Assembly (NCBI RefSeq): GCF_000185845.1
Contig: NZ_GL629647.1
Coordinates: forward strand, 3,024,320-3,088,319
DNA from: Segatella salivae DSM 15606
GTDB taxonomy: Bacteria > Bacteroidota > Bacteroidia > Bacteroidales > Bacteroidaceae
Direction: 5' to 3'
Length of the DNA: 64,000 nucleotides
Made by a program: the position numbers and the translations under genes. The notes under the pieces are model-generated. The model was not told where the DNA came from, made no database searches, and saw only the letters and a program-made list of their open reading frames with translations. Below are positions 18,694 through 27,474 of the stretch, one piece after another. How positions within the stretch are numbered: the stretch's first letter is position 1; every line of letters begins with the position of its first letter.

Positions 18694-19923
18694 ATGAATA
18701 GAAGAGTTGTCATCACGGGTATGGGCATTTGGTCATGTCTTGGCACTGATTTAGAAACCGTAAAGCAGTCATTATATGAAGGTAAATCGGGTATAGGCAT
18801 GCAGCCAGAGCGCTTAGAATATGGCTATCGTTCAGCCTTAACAGGAATTGTTGAGGAACCTGTTATCACGAAAAAGATGCTTGATCGTCATACGCGTGCA
18901 GGCATGCCAGAGGAAGCAAGATATGCTTATATGTCGAGTTTGCAGGCATTTGAGCAGGCAAACATCTCCGATGAATATCTTCGTGAGAATGAAATTGGCT
19001 GTATCTTTGGTAACGATTCTTCTGCAAAACCAGTTATTGAGGCTTCAAAGATAATGGATGAGAAGCATGATTCTGCTATGCTTGGTTATGGACTTATCTT
19101 TCAATCGATGAATTCTACGGTTAATATGAACCTCAGTACTATCTTCCATTTGCGAGGTGTTAACTTCACAATAAGTGCTGCTTGCGCCAGTGGTAGTCAT
19201 TCTATAGGCTTAGGTTATATGCTGATAAAGCAAGGAATGCAAGACGTAGTGTTGTGCGGTGGGGCGCAAGAAACAAACTTTTATTCGATGGCTTCATTCG
19301 ATGCGTTGGGCGCTTTCTCTGTTCGGATGGATGAACCGACTAAAGCCAGCAGACCATTTGATAGAGATCGTGACGGCTTAGTACCGAGTGGTGGTGCAGC
19401 TTCTTTGGTATTAGAAGATTATGAGCATGCAAAGGCGCGCGGGGCCAATATTCTTGCTGAGGTTATTGGATATGGATTCTCAAGCAATGGCGGGGGAATC
19501 AGTCAACCATCAGACGAGGGTAGTGTTGTTGCTATGACGCGTGCATTGGATATGTCGGGTGTAAAAGCGGAGGATATCGACTATATCAACGCCCATGCTA
19601 CAAGCACTCATCAAGGTGATATGTATGAAGCTATGGCATTAAATCGGATGTTTGGTGGCAAGCATGCACTCATCTCTTCAACTAAAAGCATGACAGGGCA
19701 TGAGTGTTGGATGGCAGGTGCTTCGGAAGCTGTATACAGTATACTGATGATGCAGAATGATTTTGTTGCTCCAAATATAAACTTTGAGCATCCAGATGAA
19801 TATTCAGAGAAGATGAATCTTGCGATAACAACTGTTGAAACTGAATTGAATTTGGTTTTGAGTAATAGCTTTGGATTTGGTGGAACGAATTCAGCTTTGG
19901 TCTTGAAGAAGTTTAAGGAGTAG
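18694..19923 (+). CDS. Beta-ketoacyl-ACP synthase, single-domain (FabF/ApeR-like)
   Basis: 409 residues, a KAS II-type condensing enzyme. The Cys-His-His triad is intact: Cys164 in AACASGSHS, His in INAHATSTHQGD, His in STKSMTGHECWM. The C-terminal FGFGGTNSALVL is also present. Unlike the two other synthases in the operon it has no C-terminal extension. Such enzymes elongate the acyl chain with malonyl-ACP; in aryl-polyene clusters a stand-alone KS of this kind may perform the first condensation (ApeR role), which is inferred here. A 175-base spacer without recognisable features separates it from the methyltransferase. Confidence 0.92.
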   Translation: MNRRVVITGMGIWSCLGTDLETVKQSLYEGKSGIGMQPERLEYGYRSALTGIVEEPVITKKMLDRHTRAGMPEEARYAYMSSLQAFEQANISDEYLRENEIGCIFGNDSSAKPVIEASKIMDEKHDSAMLGYGLIFQSMNSTVNMNLSTIFHLRGVNFTISAACASGSHSIGLGYMLIKQGMQDVVLCGGAQETNFYSMASFDALGAFSVRMDEPTKASRPFDRDRDGLVPSGGAASLVLEDYEHAKARGANILAEVIGYGFSSNGGGISQPSDEGSVVAMTRALDMSGVKAEDIDYINAHATSTHQGDMYEAMALNRMFGGKHALISSTKSMTGHECWMAGASEAVYSILMMQNDFVAPNINFEHPDEYSEKMNLAITTVETELNLVLSNSFGFGGTNSALVLKKFKE

Positions 19924-20098
19924 AAAAGAGAGTGCCCTATATAAATATAGGTGGTGCTCCTGGTGCTGGCGTTGCTAATGAAAAGCGTTGCATAATAGCA
20001 TATAGAGAGTGAACAGAATAGGTTATTAACCGAATAAAGAAAGCCAAGTAAGGGTAAACTTATACAGGCTAAAGGAAGATAGTAAAGACATATATAAG

Positions 20099-21193
20099 AT
20101 GAATTTGTTTCAATCGGAAAGCGATAAATATACAAAGGAGCAGCTGTCTGCTCGGGAAGCACAACGTCTTGCCGAGTATATTGCGTGGGGACCTGTTATC
20201 TTTCAGGTGTCACGTCTCATGGTAAAGTGGGGAGTGTTAGAGGCTTTGCGGGATAGCACTGATGGGCTTACGTTGAATGAATTGAAAGCAAAGACGTCGC
20301 TATCTGAGTATGCTTTGAAGATATTATTAGAGGCTTCACTTAGTGCTGGCACTATATTGATAGACAAAGACACTGATCGTTATACGATATCTAAAGCCGG
20401 ATGGTTTCTACTTAACGACCCAGCTACGCGTGTAAACATTGATTTTAACCACGATGTAAACTATAGAGGGATGTTCTTTCTCGATGAAGCACTCAAAGAA
20501 GGAAAGCCAGCCGGACTGAAAACTCTTGGTGATTGGCCTACAATCTATGAGGGCTTGTCAAAACTTGATAAGCAAGTTCAAGAGAGTTGGTTTGCGTTTG
20601 ACCACTTCTATAGTGACCATTCGTTTGATAAAGCTTTGGAAATCGTTTTCAGTAAGCGGCCAAAGCATCTCATGGATGTTGGTGGAAATACGGGCCGTTT
20701 TGCTTTACGTTGTGTGGAATATGACGCAAATGTCAATGTAACGATAGTCGATTTACCCGGTCAAATAGGTCTAATGACGAAGCAAATTGACGGGAATGAG
20801 GGCGCAAAACGCATCATTGGATGCCCCACAAATATACTTGATGAGCATTCAAAGTTACCTCAAGGAGAGTGGGATGCTATATGGATGAGCCAATTCTTAG
20901 ATTGCTTTTCTGAAGAAGAAATCTACAGTATACTCTCTCGTACAGCTCAAGTGATGAATACAGATACAACACTTTATATCATGGAAACATTCTGGGATCG
21001 CCAGAAATATGAGCCAGCTTCCCTTTGTTTAACTATGACAAGTGTTTATTTTACGGCTATAGCTAATGGCAATAGTAAGATGTATCACTCTGATGATATG
21101 GTGAAACAAATTAATCGTTCGGGCTTAAAGGTGGTTGCTGTTCATGATAGTATTGGGCAGGGACATACGATATTAGAAGTAAAATTAAAATAA
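20099..21193 (+). CDS. SAM-dependent O-methyltransferase-like protein (ApeB-like)
   Basis: 364 residues. An N-terminal winged-helix dimerisation domain (WGVLEALRDS, LNELKAKTSLSEYALKILL) is followed by a class I methyltransferase domain with glycine-rich motif MDVGGNTGRFALRC (about residues 196-209) and acidic VDLPGQ. This is the plant-type/ActH-like O-methyltransferase architecture. The usual catalytic His of the family is not obvious. In aryl-polyene pathways such an enzyme methylates the aromatic head group; here the role is inferred from the operon. It is followed after 13 bases by an ACP. Confidence 0.88.
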   Translation: MNLFQSESDKYTKEQLSAREAQRLAEYIAWGPVIFQVSRLMVKWGVLEALRDSTDGLTLNELKAKTSLSEYALKILLEASLSAGTILIDKDTDRYTISKAGWFLLNDPATRVNIDFNHDVNYRGMFFLDEALKEGKPAGLKTLGDWPTIYEGLSKLDKQVQESWFAFDHFYSDHSFDKALEIVFSKRPKHLMDVGGNTGRFALRCVEYDANVNVTIVDLPGQIGLMTKQIDGNEGAKRIIGCPTNILDEHSKLPQGEWDAIWMSQFLDCFSEEEIYSILSRTAQVMNTDTTLYIMETFWDRQKYEPASLCLTMTSVYFTAIANGNSKMYHSDDMVKQINRSGLKVVAVHDSIGQGHTILEVKLK

Positions 21194-21206
21194 ATCATTA
21201 AAAAAT

Positions 21207-21452
21207 ATGATGGAAAGAAAAGAAATAGAAGAGAAAGTTAAGGCTTTCCTTATTGAGGATTTGGAAATTGAAGAAGAAAATATTGCTCCAGAAGCAAAGT
21301 TAAAAGATGACCTCGGTATAGACAGTCTCGACTTTGTCGACATTGTGGTTATCGTAGAAAAGAACTTCGGTTTTAAGATTAAGCCAGAGGAAATGCAAGG
21401 TATTGTGACCTTATCGCAGTTCTGTGATTATATCGAAAGCAAGGTTGGCTAA
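21207..21452 (+). CDS. Acyl carrier protein 1
   Basis: 81 residues, strongly acidic four-helix ACP. The phosphopantetheine attachment Ser40 is in DDLGIDSLDFVDIV, the canonical DSL context. It probably carries the growing polyene chain between KS, KR and dehydratase (ApeE/ApeF role). Its last codons overlap the start region of the next acyltransferase gene. Two further ACPs occur at 25052 and 39080; they differ in sequence around the Ser (DSID, DSLG), suggesting separate partners. Confidence 0.93.
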   Translation: MMERKEIEEKVKAFLIEDLEIEEENIAPEAKLKDDLGIDSLDFVDIVVIVEKNFGFKIKPEEMQGIVTLSQFCDYIESKVG

Positions 21453-22314
21453 TACTACTTATGGCAATAGTTGGATGCATCGATCCTTAGTTTGGTCTTT
21501 GCAATGGATGGATGTACGATTACTTTATGTGCTCACTTCACTTATTGTAATGCCCGTATGTCTGTTGTTGAACACCAACCACAGCCGAACGTATGCTTAT
21601 CGTTATTTTCGTTATAGGCTAAGATATGGAAAATTGCGTGCTGCATGGAGTACATATATTAATCATTGCCTATTCAGTCAAATCGTTATCGACCGCTTTG
21701 CAGTCTTTGCAGGAAAGCGTTTTAAGGTGGAGATTGAAGGATATGAGCAGTTTCTTCGTTTGGAAAAACAGGAAAAAGGCTTTTTAATCTTTAGCTCTCA
21801 TGTAGGCTGTTATGAGGTTGCGGGCTATACTTTAACTTCAAAACTCAAGCGTTTCAATGCTTTAGTATATGGGGGAGAGAAAGCCTTTATCATGGAAGGG
21901 CGTCAAGAAGTATTAGGACTTCACAATATACGTATGGTCCCAGTAAGAGACGATATGACTCATCTCTTTTTGATAAACGAAGCGATTGATAATAATGAAA
22001 TAGTCAGTATGCCTGCAGATCGTATTGTAGGCTCTGCAAAATCTGTAGCATCTTGTTTCATGGGTGCTACTGCACGCTTTCCCCTTGGACCGCTTTCTAT
22101 TGCGACAATAAAGGGTTTAGACGCTTTAGCTGTTAATGTTGTGAAGGTCGCTTCAAAGCATTATAAGGTGTTTGTTGCACCACTTGCTTATGATAAAAAA
22201 GCTCCACGACGAGAACAAATGCAACAGTTGTTGAATAGTTATGTAGCAGAACTTGAAACAGTTGTGCGTCAATACCCCTTACAATGGTTTAATTTCTATG
22301 ACTTTTGGTCTTAG
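21445..22314 (+). CDS. LpxL-like lysophospholipid/lipid A acyltransferase (ApeD-like)
   Basis: About 289 residues. The start is uncertain: TTG at 21445 overlaps the ACP stop by 8 bases and gives MANTTYGNSWMHR; GTG at 21424 and ATG at 21475 are in frame. The N-terminal membrane helix (LLYVLTSLIVMPVCLLL) anchors it to the inner membrane. The catalytic HX4E motif of the LpxL/HtrB family is in FSSHVGCYEVAG; later PADRIVGSAKS and FPLGPLSIA match substrate-binding regions. It would transfer an acyl, here possibly polyene, chain from ACP to a lipid acceptor. In aryl-polyene clusters the homologue is thought to lipidate the product; this is family inference. Confidence 0.85.
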   Translation: MANTTYGNSWMHRSLVWSLQWMDVRLLYVLTSLIVMPVCLLLNTNHSRTYAYRYFRYRLRYGKLRAAWSTYINHCLFSQIVIDRFAVFAGKRFKVEIEGYEQFLRLEKQEKGFLIFSSHVGCYEVAGYTLTSKLKRFNALVYGGEKAFIMEGRQEVLGLHNIRMVPVRDDMTHLFLINEAIDNNEIVSMPADRIVGSAKSVASCFMGATARFPLGPLSIATIKGLDALAVNVVKVASKHYKVFVAPLAYDKKAPRREQMQQLLNSYVAELETVVRQYPLQWFNFYDFWS

Positions 22315-22328
22315 ATTAATCCTATAAT

Positions 22329-22796
22329 ATGATGATTAAATTCGATGTAGAACATCCTTCTGAGCTTGAACTTCGTTCCATTGATGTTCATGAACTGTTA
22401 CCACAGCAAGAGCCTTTTGTTATGATTGGTTCTCTTGTTCATTTTGATAGAGCACTTACAATAACCGAAACAAAGGTCCAAGCTGATAATATCTTCGTAG
22501 ATGAAAACCATTTCTCGGCATCTGGTTTAATGGAGAACATTGCGCAAACCTGTGCTGCCCGTATTGGATATGTTAATAAGTTTATCTTAAAGAAGGCTAT
22601 CCAGTTGGGCTTTATTGGTGGGATTCGCAACTTTGAAGTCATTGAGTTACCCGTTGTCGGCGATGTAATTACCACTCGAGTGGAGGTTAAAGAAGAGGTG
22701 TTTGGCATGACTTTGGCAGAAGCAACCATAGTATGCGGCGACAAACTTCTGGCAAAATCAGAAATGAAGATAGCTATTAAGGAACGTAATGAGTAA
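22329..22796 (+). CDS. Hotdog-fold 3-hydroxyacyl-ACP dehydratase-like protein 1 (ApeP-like)
   Basis: 155 residues with one hotdog domain. LLPQQEPFVMIGSLVHFD resembles the LLPHRxPFxxVD motif of FabZ/FabA, followed by the central helix region SASGLMENIAQTCAAR. The catalytic His of FabZ (HFPGxP) is replaced by a segment around NHFSASG, so the active site may be altered. In aryl-polyene systems ApeI and ApeP form a heterodimeric dehydratase with one partner lacking canonical residues. The second hotdog protein at 28542 has the HFPxxPxxPG motif, matching that picture. Located 14 bases after the acyltransferase. Confidence 0.82.
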   Translation: MMIKFDVEHPSELELRSIDVHELLPQQEPFVMIGSLVHFDRALTITETKVQADNIFVDENHFSASGLMENIAQTCAARIGYVNKFILKKAIQLGFIGGIRNFEVIELPVVGDVITTRVEVKEEVFGMTLAEATIVCGDKLLAKSEMKIAIKERNE

Positions 22797-22833
22797 AGAA
22801 GTTGAATAAAGAAGCATAAGATTTAGCATTAAG

Positions 22834-23265
22834 ATGATAGAATTAAAAGCATCAAAAGAGGTTGAAATCCGTTTCAGTGAGGTTGATTCCATGAACGTAG
22901 TATGGCATGGTTCCTATCCTCTTTATTTCGAAGATGCACGTGAAGCCTTTGGAAAGAAATTCGGATTAGCGTATATGTGCTTTTTCGATCATGGCTATTT
23001 TGCTCCTTTAGTCGAACTAACTTTTCATTATAAGAAGCCTATTAAATATGGAATGACGCCGCGAATAGACATCATTTATCGGCCAACAGCAGCGGCAAAG
23101 ATAGTTTTTGATTATGAGATTCACGATACCAAAGACGATAGTTTGATTGCAACAGGCCACTCGGTACAGGTATTTATGAATCTCGATTATCAGTTAGTGT
23201 GGGACAATCCCCCTTTCTATCAGGCGTGGAAAGAGCGTTGGAAGCAGGTGGAGGCTAAGAGATGA
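22834..23265 (+). CDS. Acyl-CoA/ACP thioesterase, 4-hydroxybenzoyl-CoA thioesterase family (ApeK-like)
   Basis: 143 residues, hotdog fold. The motif RFSEVDSMNVVWHGSYPLYF (about residues 13-32) carries the family Asp and the VWHGSY segment, followed by FEDAREAFGKKFG. It hydrolyses acyl thioesters and may proofread or release chains from the ACP. The last 4 bases overlap the next ketosynthase start (ATGA), so translation is coupled. Assignment to the ApeK role is by operon context. Confidence 0.88.
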   Translation: MIELKASKEVEIRFSEVDSMNVVWHGSYPLYFEDAREAFGKKFGLAYMCFFDHGYFAPLVELTFHYKKPIKYGMTPRIDIIYRPTAAAKIVFDYEIHDTKDDSLIATGHSVQVFMNLDYQLVWDNPPFYQAWKERWKQVEAKR

Positions 23266-24998
23266 GCGCAAAGATGAATCAAAACACCATGGTAAATGTA
23301 TTGGCTGATAATATCATTTCGCCTTTAGGTGAGACCTCAGAAGAGACTTATCTGGCTGTAAAGCGTGGGGAGTCTGCTCTCCATACCTATGCTCCTATGA
23401 CGGAACATATCCCTCATGGCTTTGTGGCTTCCTTGTTGTCTTCTGATTTTGAGGAACTATTGTTGCGCTCAACACAAAGCGCTGTGAACGCGTCTGGGGT
23501 TGATGTGAAGAACACACGCACTGTTTTCATACTGAGTTCTACGAAAGGAGAGATTGAAAAGTTGGGCAAAACAGCTGATGAAACGCTTTATCTCGGCAAT
23601 GTTGCGCAACGAATTGCTACACGTTTAGGCATAAAGCAAACGCCAATTGTAGTGTGTAATGCCTGTATATCGGGCTTGGCTGCCATCGTTTTGGCCTCAC
23701 GCTTGTTGTCATCTAATACATATGATTATGCCGTTGTTTGCGGAGCAGATCGTCCAAGACGCTTTATCATCTCGGGTTTTCAGTCATTAAACGCGATGTC
23801 TGCCTTTTCTTGTCAGCCTTTTGATATCGAACGACAAGGTCTTAACTTAGGAGAGGCGTATGCAACAATAGTCTTGGCGCGTGAAACTAAGGCAAGCTTG
23901 CACACCAATAGCCACGTATGGCAGATAGGTCATGGCTATGTAAAGAACGATGCCTATCATATCAGCGCACCATCTAAGACCGCGGAGGGGCTGGTTGAGG
24001 CTTTACAAGCGACAATGGAGGGTGTAGATACGGAGGAACTGGCCTTTATCAATGCCCACGGCACAGCCACTTTGTTTAATGACCAAATGGAGGCTATTGC
24101 AATTCAACGCACTGGATTACAGCACATTCCGGTGAATGCATTAAAAGGTTACATTGGACATACGTTGGGAGCTGCCGGTATTATAGAGACGATTCTTTGC
24201 ATGAAGTCGGTTGACGACCATCTTATTCTTGGCACACGAGGCTTTGAAGAAGTTGGAGTTTCTGGTAAAGTGAAGCTCTCTTCAACGCATCAAACAACAC
24301 AAAAGAAGGCATTTCTTAAGCTGTTATCGGGCTTTGGTGGCTGCAATGCAACGCTTTTTGCTCGCTCAGTGGAGTCAGATGAGGCCTCAAATGTGTGTGT
24401 TGACGAAACAACCAAACTTCCTTCGCATGTAGAAATGAAGCATCATGTTCGCCTTTCTCCTCAAGGCGTTTGGCTTAATGATAAGGTTTTTGCTGTTGAT
24501 GAGCGCGAAACTCAGCACAATCTGCTTACGGCAATTTATAAACAGCAGATAGGAAACTATCCGAAATATTACAAAATGGACGGTCTTTGCCGTTTAGGTT
24601 TTGTGGCATCTGAACTATTGTTGCAGGCCGAAAGAGAGGAAGGACCTTGCAAAGAAGATGTAAATAAGGCGAGAGCAATAGTCTTTTTTAATCGTTCTTC
24701 ATCGATAGTGTCTGATAAGAAATATCTAACGTCAATCGCAGATAAGGATAACTATTTTCCCAGTCCTTCTGTTTTTGTGTATACACTGCCAAATATTGTT
24801 ACCGGAGAAATCGCTATTCGCAACGGATATCATGGCGAAACTTCTTTTTATATCCTACCGAAGAAGAACGAATTGCTCATGCAGCATATCATAGAATCGG
24901 CTTTTATGGACGACCAAACCACGTCCATGATAACGGGATGGCTTGATTATGAAGACGACAAACATTTTGAAGCAGACCTATATATAGCTTATAAATAA
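23262..24998 (+). CDS. Ketosynthase with C-terminal ketosynthase-like extension (578 aa)
   Basis: Residues 1-370 are a beta-ketoacyl-ACP synthase. Cys135 is in CNACISGLAA, His in INAHGTATLFND and His in ALKGYIGHTLGA, followed by SGFGGCNATLF. A second domain (about residues 395-578) follows, with SPSVFVYTLPNIVTGEIAIR and GETSFYI, a pattern like the N-terminal half of a condensing enzyme and reminiscent of the Ketoacyl-synt_2/ApeC chain-length-factor family. The active Cys is retained, unlike a classical chain-length factor. KS-CLF fusion is inferred from pattern only; domain search is needed. Overlaps the thioesterase by 4 bases. Confidence 0.82.
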   Translation: MSAKMNQNTMVNVLADNIISPLGETSEETYLAVKRGESALHTYAPMTEHIPHGFVASLLSSDFEELLLRSTQSAVNASGVDVKNTRTVFILSSTKGEIEKLGKTADETLYLGNVAQRIATRLGIKQTPIVVCNACISGLAAIVLASRLLSSNTYDYAVVCGADRPRRFIISGFQSLNAMSAFSCQPFDIERQGLNLGEAYATIVLARETKASLHTNSHVWQIGHGYVKNDAYHISAPSKTAEGLVEALQATMEGVDTEELAFINAHGTATLFNDQMEAIAIQRTGLQHIPVNALKGYIGHTLGAAGIIETILCMKSVDDHLILGTRGFEEVGVSGKVKLSSTHQTTQKKAFLKLLSGFGGCNATLFARSVESDEASNVCVDETTKLPSHVEMKHHVRLSPQGVWLNDKVFAVDERETQHNLLTAIYKQQIGNYPKYYKMDGLCRLGFVASELLLQAEREEGPCKEDVNKARAIVFFNRSSSIVSDKKYLTSIADKDNYFPSPSVFVYTLPNIVTGEIAIRNGYHGETSFYILPKKNELLMQHIIESAFMDDQTTSMITGWLDYEDDKHFEADLYIAYK

Positions 24999-25051
24999 TA
25001 TGTTTAAGACTGAAATAAGATTAAAAAATAGTATCGTATAAAATAATAGTA

Positions 25052-25312
25052 ATGATGGAAGAGTTAATAAAAGAACTGAAAGAAGAGATTATCAAGGCTT
25101 TGAATCTCGAAGAGATGACACCAGAAGATATCGACGAAAATGAGGCTCTTTTTGGTGACGGCTTAGGTTTGGATTCTATTGATGCCTTAGAACTAATCGT
25201 GCTTATGGAGAAAAAATACGGTATAAAGTTAGCTAATCCTTCAGAAGGAAAGGCAATTTTTACAAGTGTTGCATCGATAGCAGACTATGTAAGCAAACAT
25301 AGAAAGAAATAA
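25052..25312 (+). CDS. Acyl carrier protein 2
   Basis: 86 residues (ATG 25052 or the adjacent ATG 25055). An acidic ACP with phosphopantetheine Ser42 in GLGLDSIDALELIV and an upstream FGDGLG. It lies between the two extended ketosynthases and most likely serves chain elongation with them. The DSID context and the FGDGLGLDS insertion are typical of the ACPs seen in aryl-polyene and flexirubin clusters. Confidence 0.93.
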   Translation: MMEELIKELKEEIIKALNLEEMTPEDIDENEALFGDGLGLDSIDALELIVLMEKKYGIKLANPSEGKAIFTSVASIADYVSKHRKK

Positions 25313-25335
25313 ACTCCCTTTTTAAAGAAAGGAGA

Positions 25336-27123
25336 ATGAACGAGATGAACATAGCAATCACAGGAGAAGGCATTGTTTCTGCAATTGGTTTGAACAAGCA
25401 AGAGGTGTTACAATCATTGCTTGAGAGGCGAAGTGGGATAGGAGAAATGAGGTTTCTCCAGTCAACTCATCATGAATTGCCGGTTGGAGAAGTTGATTTG
25501 TCAAACGAACAAATGAAGAAACTTCTTGGCATTCCATTGTCTCAACCGATGAGTCGCACTGCACTGATGGGCATCATTGCCATACAACAGGCACTAAAAG
25601 ATGCCAAATTAGAGATTGCTGACATCTTAAAGAAGAAAGAAAAGGGCTCTCCTTTGCGCATAACGCTTGTCTCTGGAACGACCGTTGGAGGCATGGATTT
25701 GACAGAACTATGTTTTAATGACCTCGAAAACGCAAACTTAGCGTTCCTCAAACAGCATGACTGCGGAAGCTGTACCAATGTAATGGCGGCTCACTTTGGT
25801 ATCTTTGCTGAGGTAACGACCTTGTCAACTGCGTGCTCATCGGCTGCAAATGCAATCATGTTTGGTGCTCGTCTCCTTGAAACAGGGGCTGCTGATATCG
25901 TTATTGCAGGCGGAACGGAAGCCTTATCTCGCTTTCATCTCAATGGGTTTAATTCGTTGATGATTCTTGATCACCATCGTTGTCGTCCGTTTGATGATAC
26001 CCGCGAGGGACTGAATTTAGGCGAAGGAGCAGCCTTTGTGGTATTAGAATCTCAGGAGATGGCTGCACATCGCGGCGTGGTTCCACATGCTTTTCTAACA
26101 GGGTATGGGAATGCCTGCGATGCTTTCCATCAAACGGCCTCGTCAAATGACGGAGAAGGCGCGGTAATCTCTATGAGATTAGCCATCGAAATGGCCCATT
26201 TGACTTCCCAAGATATCCAATATGTAAACGCGCATGGCACCGGAACACCTAACAATGACGAGAGTGAGAGCGTAGCATTAAAGCGAGTTTTCGGCGAGAA
26301 TATGCCGTTAGTGTCCAGCACTAAGGCTTTTACGGGGCATACAACAAGTGCATCTGGCAGCATAGAAGCTGTTATTTGTATCTTAGCAATGCAACATCAT
26401 TTCGTGCCGGCGAACTTGGGTTGGCGCTGTCAGATGGCAAATGGCATCACACCTACACTTGGAGTAGAGAACATTCACTTAGAACATATCCTCTGCAATG
26501 CGTTTGGTTTTGGAGGCAATGACACCTCTTTGGTGATTTCTGCACATCCAGTTGAGGCAACTTCTGAACGAGAAAGCAACGAAAAAGAGATTAAAATACT
26601 CGCTCAAGTAGAAATAACTTCGGAGTCAGAACTTGAGAACATTCGCAAGTATGTTAAGCCTTTGGAGGCCCGTCGCTTAGGAAAGCTCATGAAAAGTGCG
26701 TTGCTTGCTTCTTTGGAAGCATTGAATCAAGCCGGTATTGAAAAGCCCGATGCGATTATAACTGCCACGGAGTATGGGTGTTTGGAGAACAGTGAACGGC
26801 TGTTAGAGCAGTTAAAAGATGAGGGAGAAGTAATGCTAAAGCCTACTTATTTCATGCAAAGTACTCACAACACGATAGGAGGTAACATCGCCATTAAAAC
26901 CCATTGTCATGGTTATAACGTTACATATACGCAGGGAGAACAGTCATTGGATTGGGCGATGCGTGATGCAAAATTGCTCTTACAGCATGGAATGGTAAAG
27001 ACAGTTCTTGTAGGTTGTCACGAAGAAAGCACGCCTTTGTTTAATTCTTTGTTGCAACGCATGAAGTTAAAAGCGCGTCCTGCCATCCATTCTTTAGCCA
27101 TAGTATTGTCATGTGGAGAGTAA
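25336..27123 (+). CDS. Ketosynthase fused to an ApeC-like chain-length-factor domain (595 aa)
   Basis: Residues 1-410 form a KAS II-type synthase: Cys167 in STACSSAANA, His in VNAHGTGTPNNDES, His in STKAFTGHTTSA, and NAFGFGGNDTSLVI. Residues about 430-595 are a second domain containing KPDAIITATEYGCLENS, YFMQSTHNTIGGNIAI, GEQSLDWAMRDAKLL and VLVGCHEES. The STHNTIGG pattern resembles the SVHNxxxG core of the Ketoacyl-synt_2 (ApeC) family. In proteobacterial aryl-polyene clusters KS (ApeO) and CLF (ApeC) are separate heterodimerising proteins; here both roles may sit in one chain. Its end overlaps the following membrane protein by 13 bases. Confidence 0.82.
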   Translation: MNEMNIAITGEGIVSAIGLNKQEVLQSLLERRSGIGEMRFLQSTHHELPVGEVDLSNEQMKKLLGIPLSQPMSRTALMGIIAIQQALKDAKLEIADILKKKEKGSPLRITLVSGTTVGGMDLTELCFNDLENANLAFLKQHDCGSCTNVMAAHFGIFAEVTTLSTACSSAANAIMFGARLLETGAADIVIAGGTEALSRFHLNGFNSLMILDHHRCRPFDDTREGLNLGEGAAFVVLESQEMAAHRGVVPHAFLTGYGNACDAFHQTASSNDGEGAVISMRLAIEMAHLTSQDIQYVNAHGTGTPNNDESESVALKRVFGENMPLVSSTKAFTGHTTSASGSIEAVICILAMQHHFVPANLGWRCQMANGITPTLGVENIHLEHILCNAFGFGGNDTSLVISAHPVEATSERESNEKEIKILAQVEITSESELENIRKYVKPLEARRLGKLMKSALLASLEALNQAGIEKPDAIITATEYGCLENSERLLEQLKDEGEVMLKPTYFMQSTHNTIGGNIAIKTHCHGYNVTYTQGEQSLDWAMRDAKLLLQHGMVKTVLVGCHEESTPLFNSLLQRMKLKARPAIHSLAIVLSCGE

Positions 27124-27464
27124 TTCTATTGGCCGTTATTCAGAGTTCGCTGTTAGCAGGCGGGCAAGTCTTTTTGAAGTTTGCACTTCAAAAGATGCTT
27201 CCTTTTGGCTGGACACGAACCTTTTGGTTAAGTTTGTTGCTCAATTGGCAGTTTGCTTGCAGTGGTGTTTTATTCGGATTGAGTTCCATTCTGTGGTTGT
27301 ATATCGTGAAACATTACCCATTGAGTGTTGCTTATCCGATGATAAGTTTGAGTTATGTGTTTGGTCTCATCGCAGCAATGCTCTTTTTCCATGAGTCAGT
27401 ATCAATGATGAAGTGGGTGGGAGTAGGCTTAATCATCTTAGGTTGCTGTGTTATTGCAAAATAA
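27111..27464 (+). CDS. Small four-helix membrane protein of the SMR/EamA (DMT) superfamily
   Basis: 117 residues and four predicted membrane helices (VILLAVIQSSLLAGGQVFLK, LLLNWQFACSGVLFGLSSIL, YPLSVAYPMISLSYVFGLIA, WVGVGLIILGCCVIA). The YPLSVAYPMISLSYV segment in helix 3 is characteristic of EmrE/ArnE-type small multidrug-resistance relatives. A charged His-Glu pair (FFHES) follows helix 3. It may flip a lipid-linked sugar or phospholipid intermediate, as ArnE/F-type relatives do, or export an intermediate. Substrate unknown. The start overlaps the preceding ketosynthase stop. Confidence 0.85.
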   Translation: MWRVILLAVIQSSLLAGGQVFLKFALQKMLPFGWTRTFWLSLLLNWQFACSGVLFGLSSILWLYIVKHYPLSVAYPMISLSYVFGLIAAMLFFHESVSMMKWVGVGLIILGCCVIAK

Positions 27465-27474
27465 AAGATATAAA

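Noticed and set aside
19611..20162. 183-codon minus-strand ORF
   Set aside because: It is the shadow of the ketosynthase 3' end and adjoining spacer; low-complexity hydrophobic composition.
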